12,554 nt of DNA from Omnitrophica bacterium RIFCSPLOWO2_01_FULL_45_10b (GCA_001804205.1 MHFM01000035.1:56413-68966), one strand, 5' to 3'; shown: positions 1 to 7,406, numbered from the stretch's first letter. Translations and numbers: made by a program. Notes: a model not told the origin generated them from the letters alone.

Positions 1-1398
1 CTCACTCCTTATAATCCCTGGTGGGAAAGCGGCGAAGTCAAAACAGAAATCTTTAAACGCCCCATCTTTCATAAAATTTATAAAGATCTCTTGTCACTCA
101 AACAAATTATTTCTATCACAGGCCCGCGGAGAGTAGGCAAAACCACCCTTTTGAAGCAAGTCATCCAAGCGCTGATCCGCGATGGACATGCCAAGCCCAG
201 CGAAATCATCTATTTTTCTTTTGACGATCCGTTAATGGCAGAACCTTATATTGGAGAGCGTTTTTTTGATGAATTGATCAAATGGGCTGATGTAACGCAT
301 AAAAGTAAAGCTGTCTATTTTTTCCTTGATGAAATTCAAAAATTTGAACTTTGGGAACGCTACTTGAAGAAATATTACGATCTTGGATTTTCGGTACGAT
401 TTGTGGTTTCCGGATCTGCTTCTTCTCCGATATTCCGTAAAAGCCGCGAGAGTTTGCTGGGACGGATCAAGGATAACCATCTTTCACCCTTTTCATTTAA
501 GGAGTTTGTTTACTTTCATAAATCTGATGATCAAGAGTTGCTTGATTTTGTGAAACAGGCCCATGATTTTGGATATAAACTGCAGCGGGACACCGTTCTT
601 GATTGGAAAGCAATTCATTCTGAATCCGGGCCTCTCAGCGTATCCCGGCGAGTGTTTGAAGAGTTAAACAGGCAGTTAAATGCTTATTTTATTGAAGGCG
701 GTTTTCCAGAGGCATGGGAGATTAAAGACATGGTAAGAAGGCAAGAATATCTCTTTGATAACCAGGTTCAGAAAGTTATTTTTGAGGATCTGGTGATAGC
801 GACTGAGTTTCGCAAACCGGAAAAAATTAAAAGTTACTACCTGTCATTGGTCGAACAACCCGGTCAGGAAATTAATATTGAGAAATCATCACAACGGATT
901 GGGGTGAGCCGCGCCATGCTTGAAAAATATCTGCCCCTTTTGGAAATGACGGATTTGGTGAAAACCTTGCCGCGGTTTTCAAAGCGGCCTCTCAAGTTCA
1001 GGCGCGGCAGCGTGAAATGTTATTTGGTCGATTTGGCTTTGCGCAATGCGATTTTAAAACTGAACGAGAATGTTTTAGAAGATCCGGTCATCATGGGTTT
1101 TTATGCTGAAAACTTGGTATTCAACGCCCTTCGCCAATTTGAGGGCGTAATTGAGCTCGCTTTTTACAAAGATGCTAGGCGAGAACTGGATTTTGTTGTC
1201 CATGTAGGCGGGAAACGATATTTACCTGTTGAAGTTAAATACCGGGATACGGTGGACGATCTTGCGGCAATTAAATATTTTATGAAGGAATACGGGCAAG
1301 CTTTGGGTATTGTGGTAACAAAAAACGTCTTTAAGAAAGTGCCTGAAGATAAAAACCTGCTTTTTATCCCTCTGTCTATCTTCCTGCTCTTTTTTTAA
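1..1398 (+). CDS. ATP-binding protein, AAA_14 plus DUF4143 type (5' end outside window)
   Basis: The reading frame is open from base 1 to the stop at 1396-1398. A TTG at 91 looks like a possible start, but the codons before it encode an NPWWE motif and an FKRPIFHK segment that belong to this family's N-terminus, so the true start lies upstream of the window. Walker A is visible as GPRRVGKTT (about 121-147) and Walker B as FFLDEIQ. The C-terminal part matches DUF4143, with YLVDLALRNAIL, then ENLVFNAL, and a PD-(D/E)xK-like arrangement ELDFVV..PVEVKY. Members of this family are widespread, often mobile and poorly characterised ATPases with a nuclease-like C-terminal fold; some may act as antitoxin-like or defence-associated proteins, but no role can be assigned here. 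About 465 residues are visible, which is close to the usual full length. The neighbours give no functional hint. Confidence 0.9.
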   Translation, partial: LTPYNPWWESGEVKTEIFKRPIFHKIYKDLLSLKQIISITGPRRVGKTTLLKQVIQALIRDGHAKPSEIIYFSFDDPLMAEPYIGERFFDELIKWADVTHKSKAVYFFLDEIQKFELWERYLKKYYDLGFSVRFVVSGSASSPIFRKSRESLLGRIKDNHLSPFSFKEFVYFHKSDDQELLDFVKQAHDFGYKLQRDTVLDWKAIHSESGPLSVSRRVFEELNRQLNAYFIEGGFPEAWEIKDMVRRQEYLFDNQVQKVIFEDLVIATEFRKPEKIKSYYLSLVEQPGQEINIEKSSQRIGVSRAMLEKYLPLLEMTDLVKTLPRFSKRPLKFRRGSVKCYLVDLALRNAILKLNENVLEDPVIMGFYAENLVFNALRQFEGVIELAFYKDARRELDFVVHVGGKRYLPVEVKYRDTVDDLAAIKYFMKEYGQALGIVVTKNVFKKVPEDKNLLFIPLSIFLLFF

Positions 1399-1515
1399 AA
1401 CGCATCACTCCAGGTGCCATACGAACAATCTGACATTGGCAATAACGCTTCTTGATCCCGAAAAACTGTTTAAGCCGCTCAACCGAAAATAAAAATTGAA
1501 ACCCGATTTAATTAA
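1399..1515. other. Intergenic spacer with protein-like remnants, no clear promoter
   Basis: This 117 bp gap separates the ATPase from malQ. I see no convincing -35/-10 pair, no terminator hairpin and no Shine-Dalgarno sequence in front of malQ (the bases before its ATG are AATTAA). A + strand frame running to a TAA at 1490-1492 reads LAITLLDPEKLFK, and the opposite strand also reads plausibly (VERLKQFFGIKKRY). One of them may be a decayed gene end. Neither has a start codon or enough length to annotate as a gene. Confidence 0.3.
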
Positions 1516-3330
1516 ATGTACGAATCATTTCTAAAATCCATTTCCGGCGAACATTGGAAACGCGTGGGCCTCAAAAGGCGCGGCGGGGTAGCTGTGCCGC
1601 TTTTTTCGGTTTATTCCAAAAAAAGCATCGGAATCGGCGAACTTTCCGATTTAAAACTCCTCGCGGATTGGTGCAAGAAGGCCGGGCTTAGCATGATTCA
1701 ACTTCTTCCGCTCAATGATGTGGGTTTTGCATTCCTGCCGTATGATGCTCAAAGCGGATTTGCGCTTGATCCCATGTATTTATCTTTGGATCATCTTGCC
1801 AAAGCCAGCGTTAGTTCTTTTAGAGGCGAAATCGAGGCGCTTCGAAAGGATTTTCCAACCGGCAAGCCACGTGTTAATTATGGAATTAAAGCCCGGAAAT
1901 TGGGACTCCTTTGGAGCATTTTCAAAAAAAATGTTTTGAAAGATCCTCTCAAATTTAATCGATACCGCGACGCCAATCGATTTTGGTTGCACGATTATGC
2001 GCTCTTTAAAGTGATCAAAGAAGTAGAAAGTCAAAAAAAATGGGAAGATTGGCCCTTAGAATTAAAAGAAAGAAAGCCCGAGGCGCTTCAAGCATTTGAA
2101 AGCCGTAACGGGGAAGCGATTCGGTTTCACGAATGGCTTCAATGGCAGCTCTTTGAACAGTTTCAGGAAGTTCGCAAATATGCGCGAAGTAAGAGCATTT
2201 TTTTAATGGGCGACCTCCCATTTTTGCCTTCCCGTGAGTCAGCCGATGTTTGGAGCCGCCCTCATTATTTTAAATTGAATTTTTCAAGCGGCGCGCCGCC
2301 GGATGCCTATTTTTTTAAAGGCCAGCGTTGGGGTTCACCGCCTTGCCATTGGCAGAATATGGAAAAGAATGCCTATGATTATTTAGCCGAGCGCCTAAAA
2401 TATTCCCAAAACTTCTATGACGCTTTACGGCTTGACCATGTCGTTGGGTTTTTCAGGTTATGGAGCATTCCTGTAACGGAGCCGCTTGAGAATTTTGGAT
2501 TGAACGGAATCTTTGATCCTCAAGATGAAGATTTGTGGGAAGAACGCGGAAAGAAATTATTATCCTTTATGATTCAAAACACAAACATGCTTCTTGTGGC
2601 CGAGGATCTTGGGACGGTGCCCGAATGTTCGTACCGCGTTTTAGAACAATTTGCGCTTCCAGGGACGGAGGTTCAGCGCTGGATGCGCGATTCGCAAAGC
2701 GGGTATTCATTCAAAAATCCTGAGCATTGCCGGAAGAATTCAATGGCTGTTATTTCAACTCATGACGCAGCGCCTTTAAATGCCTGGTGGGAATATGAAG
2801 CTGGCTGTGTGTATGAGCCGCTTTTTGAACGGCTGTGCCAGCGCAAGAATATCTCATTTGAAGAAATAAAATCCAAACTGTTTGACCTTGAGCAATCTTC
2901 TCACAAGTGGTTACGCTGGAAGGAGGAAATTAAGAGTCTCAGCATTTTAGCGCGCGCTTTAGGCCTGGAGGAATCAGAACTCGGCGATTTAAAAGACCTC
3001 TTTCTTTATTCCTATAATGAAAAGGCAAGATTCTGGAAATATCTCGGCCTTTCAGGCGCCTGCTGTGAGAAAAGTTCGCCCTTGCTTGCTCAAGCCGTTT
3101 TGGCGAAAATAAGTGCTGCATCTTCCATCTTTAGCATACAGCTCCTTCAGGATTGGCTTTCAATCGCCGATTCTTTTCAGGGTGACTCGTATGAGATGCG
3201 TATTAATTTTCCGGGTATCGTTAGCGAAAAAAATTGGACTTGGGTCCTGCCCTTGTCTTTAGAAAAAATAAAGGGTTTTCGGATGAATCAAAAGATTAAA
3301 GAACTGAATAAGGAAACAGGAAGGATTTAA
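1516..3330 (+). CDS. malQ: 4-alpha-glucanotransferase (amylomaltase, GH77)
   Basis: This cytoplasmic enzyme transfers alpha-1,4-glucan segments between maltodextrins in glycogen or maltodextrin metabolism. The 604-residue protein begins with the family signature KSIGIGELSDLKLLADW (about residues 36-52), followed by LLPLNDVG and the PYDAQSGFALDP substrate-site block (75-86). The GDLPFLPSRESADVW and PPDAYFFKGQRWGSP blocks (about 232-275) are typical of GH77. The catalytic residues can be placed by motif: nucleophile Asp307 in LRLDHVVGF, general acid/base Glu363 in VAEDLG, and Asp417 in STHDAAP. It is somewhat longer than the ~500-residue bacterial form, with extra helical sequence in the middle (about 170-225) and at the end. 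The ATG at 1516 fits the family N-terminus but has no visible Shine-Dalgarno sequence. The next gene starts 25 bp after the stop, so the genes are probably co-transcribed. Confidence 0.95.
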   Translation: MYESFLKSISGEHWKRVGLKRRGGVAVPLFSVYSKKSIGIGELSDLKLLADWCKKAGLSMIQLLPLNDVGFAFLPYDAQSGFALDPMYLSLDHLAKASVSSFRGEIEALRKDFPTGKPRVNYGIKARKLGLLWSIFKKNVLKDPLKFNRYRDANRFWLHDYALFKVIKEVESQKKWEDWPLELKERKPEALQAFESRNGEAIRFHEWLQWQLFEQFQEVRKYARSKSIFLMGDLPFLPSRESADVWSRPHYFKLNFSSGAPPDAYFFKGQRWGSPPCHWQNMEKNAYDYLAERLKYSQNFYDALRLDHVVGFFRLWSIPVTEPLENFGLNGIFDPQDEDLWEERGKKLLSFMIQNTNMLLVAEDLGTVPECSYRVLEQFALPGTEVQRWMRDSQSGYSFKNPEHCRKNSMAVISTHDAAPLNAWWEYEAGCVYEPLFERLCQRKNISFEEIKSKLFDLEQSSHKWLRWKEEIKSLSILARALGLEESELGDLKDLFLYSYNEKARFWKYLGLSGACCEKSSPLLAQAVLAKISAASSIFSIQLLQDWLSIADSFQGDSYEMRINFPGIVSEKNWTWVLPLSLEKIKGFRMNQKIKELNKETGRI

Positions 3331-3355
3331 CGCAGTTCTCGGCGGAGGAAAAATA

Positions 3356-3547
3356 ATGGATACAAAAAAATCAGCTTTAAATGCGGCCGGCACTATTTTC
3401 TTTTTGGTTGCCGTTCTCCATTTGTTGCGTTTCGTTTTTCACGTCCCCGTCATCATCGGAAGCTACGCAGTGCCATCATGGCCGAGCTTGGTTTTAGCCA
3501 TCGCAGCGTTTTTGCTTTCCGTATGGATGTTTAAGTCAATCCGGTGA
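3356..3547 (+). CDS. Small two-helix membrane protein
   Basis: A 63-residue protein with a good ribosome binding site (GCGGAGGAA, ending 5 bp before the ATG). It has a short positively charged N-terminus and two predicted membrane helices, about residues 9-30 and 40-60, joined by a short loop containing FHVPVIIGSYAVPSWPS. A PVxxGSxxVPxW-like loop between two helices is something I associate with small hypothetical proteins of candidate-phylum bacteria such as Omnitrophota, but no function is known to me. The stop overlaps the GTG start of the next gene by 4 bp, which points to translational coupling and to a shared membrane role for this and the two following genes. Confidence 0.75.
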   Translation: MDTKKSALNAAGTIFFLVAVLHLLRFVFHVPVIIGSYAVPSWPSLVLAIAAFLLSVWMFKSIR

Positions 3548-4047
3548 ATCCCTACATTCTGCTCGGCGGATTTAGTTTATTTTTACTATGTTTGATGTTT
3601 CATTTCGCACTCTGGCGTTTCCGCCGTCCGAAACATCAAGCGACAGTATTATTTCTCGTTTTCTTTCTGCCTTTAACAATGGCCATCCCGATTTGTTGTG
3701 TGCTGTGCCCATCCATTTCGCCCGGAGACTTAGCCGCAATCGCTTTGCTTCACTTTGCTACCAGTTGCGCTTATATTTTAGTTTATCCGGCTGCTCAGGC
3801 TGACAACCCTTCACTTCGGCTTTTAACCCTCGTTAAAAAATCCGCGCCGCACGGCATGGAAGAATCCGAAATTTTAGATTTTTTTAAAAAATCAGGCCTT
3901 TTTGAAGCAAGAATTTACGATCTTTTAAATGCAGGACTTATTTATCAATCGAAGGGCAGGCTATGTTTGACTCGCAGAGGACGGAGTTTTGTTCTTCCGT
4001 TCATCGTGCTGCGGAAAGTATTGGGCATGCCCGCCGGAGAGGGATAA
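3544..4047 (+). CDS. Membrane protein with winged-helix-like C-terminus
   Basis: A 167-residue protein starting at GTG 3544, which overlaps the preceding TGA in a GTGA junction. Three hydrophobic segments lie at about 4-26, 34-55 and 61-82. The remaining ~80 residues are soluble and read like a small winged helix: helices around 103-133 (MEESEILDFF, FEARIYDLLNAGLI) and then a hairpin-like GRLCLTRRGRSF (138-149). This is the pattern seen in many wHTH folds, where a helix pair ends in AGLI and is followed by a basic beta-wing. The domain could bind nucleic acid or simply mediate protein contacts. I do not recognise the family. The end of the gene contains the weak ribosome binding site of the next gene. 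Confidence 0.75.
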   Translation: MNPYILLGGFSLFLLCLMFHFALWRFRRPKHQATVLFLVFFLPLTMAIPICCVLCPSISPGDLAAIALLHFATSCAYILVYPAAQADNPSLRLLTLVKKSAPHGMEESEILDFFKKSGLFEARIYDLLNAGLIYQSKGRLCLTRRGRSFVLPFIVLRKVLGMPAGEG

Positions 4048-4055
4048 ATTCTTTT

Positions 4056-4604
4056 ATGGGCCATCCATTTTTTTATCTTTATTCGCTCGCTTGCTCGCCC
4101 TTTTTGGCATTTCTTGTTCATATGTTGATCGCAAGGGTATTTCGATCTTTAAATCTAAAGATGCCGCCTTTGGTGGTAGCGGCAATCGCGGTTTTGGTTG
4201 GTTATGTCCTTATGGGAGTATGGGTTTGGTGGAATTATATAGGTCCCCTACAAGCTCCGAGGGAACGTATTTTTGCAAGTCTTTATGGCAGCTTGGTTTA
4301 CAGCGGTCTTTCTTTTTGTTATTTTATGCTTTTCAATATGACGGAAGCCGCGCGCCGAATCCGCATCATGCGCGAATTATATTTTAAGAATGGCTTGTCG
4401 CTTGGAGAACTGTATGAGGAGTATAATGTCACCAAAATCGTTGGCGTTCGGTTAAACCGTTTGATCGGTTTAAAACAGCTCAGGAAAGAGGAAGGGCGGT
4501 ATTTTTTAAAGGGAAGGTTTTTATATTATTCCGCTTGCGTTATATTCTTTTGGGCCAAACTGATTGGGTTTTCGTATGAGAAAAATTTTCGTAATGGTCG
4601 TTAA
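4056..4604 (+). CDS. Membrane protein with HTH-like C-terminus, paralogue-like to its neighbour
   Basis: I chose the ATG at 4056, nine bases after the preceding stop, with GGAGAGGG about 12 bp upstream; the frame is open further upstream but that part overlaps the previous gene. The 182-residue product has hydrophobic segments at about 5-29, 37-60 and 74-96, then a basic, helical stretch (AARRIRIMRELYF) leading to a helix-turn-helix-like region (SLGELYEEYNVTKIVGVRLNRLIGLKQL, about 115-142) and a wing-like RKEEGRYFLKGRF. A last hydrophobic stretch lies at about 156-171. The plan (three helices followed by a winged-helix-like domain) repeats that of the preceding gene, which suggests an ancient duplication or a heteromeric pair. 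Function unknown. Confidence 0.75.
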   Translation: MGHPFFYLYSLACSPFLAFLVHMLIARVFRSLNLKMPPLVVAAIAVLVGYVLMGVWVWWNYIGPLQAPRERIFASLYGSLVYSGLSFCYFMLFNMTEAARRIRIMRELYFKNGLSLGELYEEYNVTKIVGVRLNRLIGLKQLRKEEGRYFLKGRFLYYSACVIFFWAKLIGFSYEKNFRNGR

Positions 4605-4606
4605 AA

Positions 4607-4850
4607 GTCCGTCATTGCGAGCCCCGTCCGCCAGAAATTGGACGGATCCGTCCTCCGGCGGAAAGGGGCGAAGCAATCCCATTTATTGATTTTTTATTCC
4701 ATAGGATCGGGATAGCCCCTGTAGGGGCAATCTGACATCGAGATCCTTCGCTCCGCTCAGGATGACGCTCGATGTCATGCTGAGGCGAAGCCGAAGCATC
4801 TCGCGTCAGATTACTTCGTCGGCCTTTGGCCTCCTCGTAATGACGGAGAC
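4607..4850. repeat. Compound dispersed palindromic repeat (GTCATTGCGAG type)
   Basis: The outer ends form an imperfect inverted repeat: CCGTCATTGCGAG near 4607-4621 against CTCGTAATGACGG near 4834-4846. Inside are three further palindromes: a hairpin built on GCCCCGTCCGCC..GGCGGAAAGGGGC (about 4620-4668, with the perfect GGACGGATCCGTCC inside it), a short GCCCC-TGTA-GGGGC hairpin (4714-4727), and a long imperfect inverted repeat with arms at 4729-4766 and 4774-4812 (GATCCTTCGCTCCGCTCAGGATGAC against GTCATGCTGAGGCGAAGCCGAAGCATC). Similar dispersed sequences occur in many copies in several environmental bacterial genomes. It fills almost the whole gap between the membrane-protein genes and the DJ-1 gene and contains no coding sequence. 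It may form strong RNA structure and could separate transcripts. Confidence 0.8.
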
Positions 4851-4869
4851 TTGGTTTAGGAGATAGGAA

Positions 4870-5424
4870 ATGGCTAAGAAAGTATTGGTGATTTTGGCGG
4901 ATGGGTTTGAGGAAATCGAAGCAATCACGCCCATTGATGTCTTGAAACGAGCCGGACTTGAAGTGACATTGGCCGGGCTTTCAAGCCGAACGGTGAGCGG
5001 TGCGCATGGCGTAAAATTTCAAGCCGACATAACCTTCGATGAATATAAGGATCTTCCGGATGCCATCGTGCTTCCGGGCGGTATGCCGGGTTCTAAAAAT
5101 TTAGCTGAATCTAAACAAGTGGCCGAGCTGATTAAAAAAATGAATGATCAAAAACGTTTGATCGGAGCTATTTGCGCCGCTCCGGCATTGGCGGTGGCGC
5201 CGACCGGGATTTTGAACGGAAAAAAAGCAACTTGTTATCCCGGATTTGAAAATAATTTTCCTTCTTCCGTAACATTTTTGACCGATCGAGTGGTCGTTGA
5301 CGGCAATGTGATTACAAGCCGCGGCCCTGGTTCTGCGCTTGAATTTTCACTCGAGCTTGTTCGGAAATTAGCAGGCCCGGAGCAAGCAAAAACGTTAAAA
5401 GAAGGCTTGCTGGTTAAAACTTAA
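4870..5424 (+). CDS. DJ-1/PfpI family protein (YajL/ThiJ-like)
   Basis: A 184-residue cytoplasmic protein of the DJ-1/PfpI superfamily, whose members act as glyoxalase III-like or protein-repair enzymes and as oxidative stress sensors. The N-terminal strand and the DGFEEIEAITPIDVLKRAG block are diagnostic; Glu17 corresponds to DJ-1 Glu18. The nucleophile elbow GAICAAP holds Cys102, equivalent to DJ-1 Cys106. The position of DJ-1 His126 appears to be Cys in KKATCYPG, as in many bacterial homologues. The C-terminus (ITSRGPGSALEFSLELV) is complete, and the length is normal. GGAGATAGGAAATG gives a good ribosome binding site. The gene lies just after the palindromic repeat, so it is probably transcribed from its own promoter, which I could not identify with confidence. 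The exact activity cannot be read from sequence. Confidence 0.93.
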   Translation: MAKKVLVILADGFEEIEAITPIDVLKRAGLEVTLAGLSSRTVSGAHGVKFQADITFDEYKDLPDAIVLPGGMPGSKNLAESKQVAELIKKMNDQKRLIGAICAAPALAVAPTGILNGKKATCYPGFENNFPSSVTFLTDRVVVDGNVITSRGPGSALEFSLELVRKLAGPEQAKTLKEGLLVKT

Positions 5425-5642
5425 CTCAAAAATCAGATGTTATCTGCATTCAATGTAGCAGCCCGCTTCAGGAATTGAACTGTAAGCTCAAGTGCCCGCG
5501 GTGCGGTTATTTTGAAGATTGCCTGCGAAGCGGCACTGCTTCGCCGTGCTCTGATGGCGACACCAATGCCGCCCAAGAAATTGATGATGCCCGATATTCA
5601 TTTCGTCACAGCATTACCTTGCGAAGCACAACCCCTCATTGA
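5418..5642 (+). pseudogene. Zinc-ribbon-like reading frame without a standard start codon
   Basis: A frame different from that of the following gene encodes a compact cysteine pattern from 5445 to 5522: CIQC, then NCK, then CPRCGYFEDC. This CxxC..C..CxxC..C arrangement is a zinc ribbon, and it is too regular to be chance. There is no ATG or GTG upstream in frame; the first standard start is TTG at 5475, inside the motif and with poor spacing to an AGGA. After FEDC the frame continues into LRSGTASPC and SDGD, and stops at 5640-5642. Small zinc-ribbon proteins that I recall end soon after a DCSD-like motif, so the LRSGTASPC piece looks like an insertion. I infer a small zinc-ribbon gene that lost its start and gained a hairpin insert, or one using a non-canonical start. 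Confidence 0.4.
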
Positions 5643-6402
5643 ATTTTACCGCCTGAAACCTGCCGGGCGTTCAAAATCCTTCGAAATTTATGAAGCGCCG
5701 GGCAAGCATCTGGTTCTCTCCGGTGTTGGGAAAATCCGTGCGGCAGAAGCCGTTCGGTTTTTGCATGAATTTGCTGGCAAAATTAGAGATCAAGCCTGGC
5801 TTAATGTCGGAATTGGAGGCCATCCCGATTTGAAAATCGGGGAAGGTGTTTTGGCCCATAAAATTACGGATCAAAAATTAGCCAAGAGCTGGTACCCGCC
5901 GCTTGTTTTCGAAGCCCCATCGCGCACGGAATCAGTGGTGACGGTGGAACGCGCCGAAAACAAATACGGCGAATCCTGCGTGTATGAAATGGAAGCCTCT
6001 GGATTTTATGAAGCGGCTTGCCGTTTTTCCACGGCAGAACTTATTCACTGTTACAAAATTATTTCAGACAACCGGGAATCTTCCACCAAAAAAGTTTCAG
6101 CCGCTTTAGTAGAACGTTTGGTGAGGCAAAATTTGGAAATGATCGATGAAATAGTGAAAAAAATATTAACATTAGCCCAAGCACTTCCGCATGCTGAAAT
6201 TCCGGCGCATGAGTTTCAGAAATTTTTAGAACGTTGGCATTTTACGGTAACGGAACAACATCAATTGCGCCGGCTTCTTTTACGTCTTCAAACATTGGAG
6301 CCAGAGGCAGAAATTTGGCCTGAACTTCAATTGTTAACAAAATCGAAAGACGTGTTAAATACTTTGAAAGATAGAATTAATTCTTTGCCGGTGGCTCTGT
6401 GA
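5584..6402 (+). CDS. Nucleoside phosphorylase-fold protein (MTA/SAH nucleosidase-like), radical SAM associated
   Basis: The product resembles the PNP/UDP phosphorylase family, which cleaves the glycosidic bond of nucleosides such as methylthioadenosine. From the ATG at 5584 there are 272 residues; ATGs at 5554, 5566 and 5587 and a TTG at 5512 are in the same frame, but IHFVTALPCEAQPL is the natural start of the fold. Motifs in order: LVLSGVGKIRAAEAV (strand plus turn), NVGIGGHPDLKIGEGVLA, VYEMEASGFYEAA (the glutamate that binds the ribose in this family) and HCYKIISDN (the catalytic Asp region). About 75 helical residues follow the fold (FQKFLERWHFT, QHQLRRLLLRL), which is more than standard MTA/SAH nucleosidases have. 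The stop overlaps the GTG of the next gene by 4 bp, indicating translational coupling with a radical SAM enzyme that would produce 5'-deoxyadenosine. Confidence 0.8.
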   Translation: MMPDIHFVTALPCEAQPLIEFYRLKPAGRSKSFEIYEAPGKHLVLSGVGKIRAAEAVRFLHEFAGKIRDQAWLNVGIGGHPDLKIGEGVLAHKITDQKLAKSWYPPLVFEAPSRTESVVTVERAENKYGESCVYEMEASGFYEAACRFSTAELIHCYKIISDNRESSTKKVSAALVERLVRQNLEMIDEIVKKILTLAQALPHAEIPAHEFQKFLERWHFTVTEQHQLRRLLLRLQTLEPEAEIWPELQLLTKSKDVLNTLKDRINSLPVAL

Positions 6403-7391
6403 TCGACACCGTCTATATTGAAAAGGAAATTGAAAGTCACCCACGCACCAAAGAAGTGTGTGAACGTTTTCCAAAAGCCCGGCGTGTTTTTTGTGAGCGT
6501 TACGGAGAAGTTTTCAATCCGAACGCGCAGAACTTTCGCCTCCAAAAACAAAAACCCGCTCTAATTCTCGCTAAAAAATTCGACCATTTTATTTTAAAAA
6601 CCCAGAAAGGCTATGGAATCGGCGGCGATCACAATTTTTATTTTTCACACATGCTCAATTGTCTTTACGACTGCCGATATTGTTTTCTGCAAGGAATGTA
6701 CCGCTCAGCTCATTTTGTATTTTTTGTGAATTATGAAGATTTTGAACATGCGATTGAAAAACAAATTAAAGAAGCGGGCAGTGAAGAATCCTATTTTTTC
6801 TCAGGTTATGACTGTGACAGCCTTGCCTTTGAACCTGTTACAGGTTTCACAAGCCATTTCCTTCCTCTTTTTGCGCGCCATCCCAAAGCTTGGCTTGAGT
6901 TGCGCACAAAAAGTATACAAATAAAACCGTTGCTAGAGATGAAGCCGGTTCAAAATTGTGTGATTGCCTTTAGTTTAACACCGACTGAAATTGGAGCCGC
7001 GCTCGAAGCGAAAACTCCCGCAGTAACAAAGCGGCTTGAAGCTATGGAGAAGCTCCAAGAGCGCGGCTGGAAATTAGGCCTTCGGTTTGATCCTTTGATT
7101 TATCATGCGCAGTATCAGGAACAATATGAACGTCTTTTTCGCGAAGTGTTTAAGAAAATTAAGATTCCGAGCGTCCATTCAGTAAGTCTCGGCCCTTTCC
7201 GCCTGCCGAAACAAGGATATGAAACGATGTTTAAACTTTATCCTGAGGCGAAATTATTTGCCGGACCGCTTGAGGAAAGAAAAGGCATGGTTTCCTACGC
7301 CCAAAAAATCGAAGAAGAAATGCTCAATTTTATTACATCCCGTCTGCTTGAATACGTTCCGAAAAACATATTCTTCCCATGCTTGATTTAA
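6399..7391 (+). CDS. Spore photoproduct lyase-like (SPL family) radical SAM protein
   Basis: A 330-residue protein starting with GTG 6399, four bases inside the preceding gene. The SAM-cluster motif is C88-x3-C92-x2-C95 (HMLNCLYDCRYCFLQGMY), which is characteristic of SPL-type enzymes and leaves the fourth iron of a [4Fe-4S] cluster for SAM. The block SYFFSGYDCDSLAFEPVTG (about 131-149), RTKSIQIKPLL and VIAFSLTPTEIGAALEAKTP follow the SPL family order, then GLRFDPLIYHA and SVSLGPFRLP. Cys139 lies near where Bacillus SPL carries its hydrogen-donor cysteine, but by eye I cannot decide that it is equivalent. True SPL repairs thymine dimers in spores; this window shows no sporulation genes, so the substrate (DNA lesion, RNA or other nucleotide) is open. 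The N-terminal ~70 residues include two further cysteines. Confidence 0.88.
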   Translation: MIDTVYIEKEIESHPRTKEVCERFPKARRVFCERYGEVFNPNAQNFRLQKQKPALILAKKFDHFILKTQKGYGIGGDHNFYFSHMLNCLYDCRYCFLQGMYRSAHFVFFVNYEDFEHAIEKQIKEAGSEESYFFSGYDCDSLAFEPVTGFTSHFLPLFARHPKAWLELRTKSIQIKPLLEMKPVQNCVIAFSLTPTEIGAALEAKTPAVTKRLEAMEKLQERGWKLGLRFDPLIYHAQYQEQYERLFREVFKKIKIPSVHSVSLGPFRLPKQGYETMFKLYPEAKLFAGPLEERKGMVSYAQKIEEEMLNFITSRLLEYVPKNIFFPCLI

Positions 7392-7406
7392 AATATAAAG
7401 AGGGTT

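Noticed and set aside
91..93. TTG at 91 as the start of the AAA ATPase
   Set aside because: The frame is open to base 1, and the upstream residues (NPWWE, FKRPIFHK) belong to the family's N-terminus.
4607..4850. CRISPR array or insertion sequence as an explanation for the repetitive stretch
   Set aside because: There is no regular direct repeat-spacer pattern and no transposase; the structure is a set of nested palindromes.
5512..5583. TTG 5512 or ATG 5554/5566 as start of the nucleosidase gene
   Set aside because: The extra residues are outside the fold, overlap the zinc-ribbon frame and have no ribosome binding site.
6399..7391. Naming the radical SAM gene splB
   Set aside because: The family is clear, but no sporulation context is present and the hydrogen-donor cysteine could not be aligned with certainty by eye.
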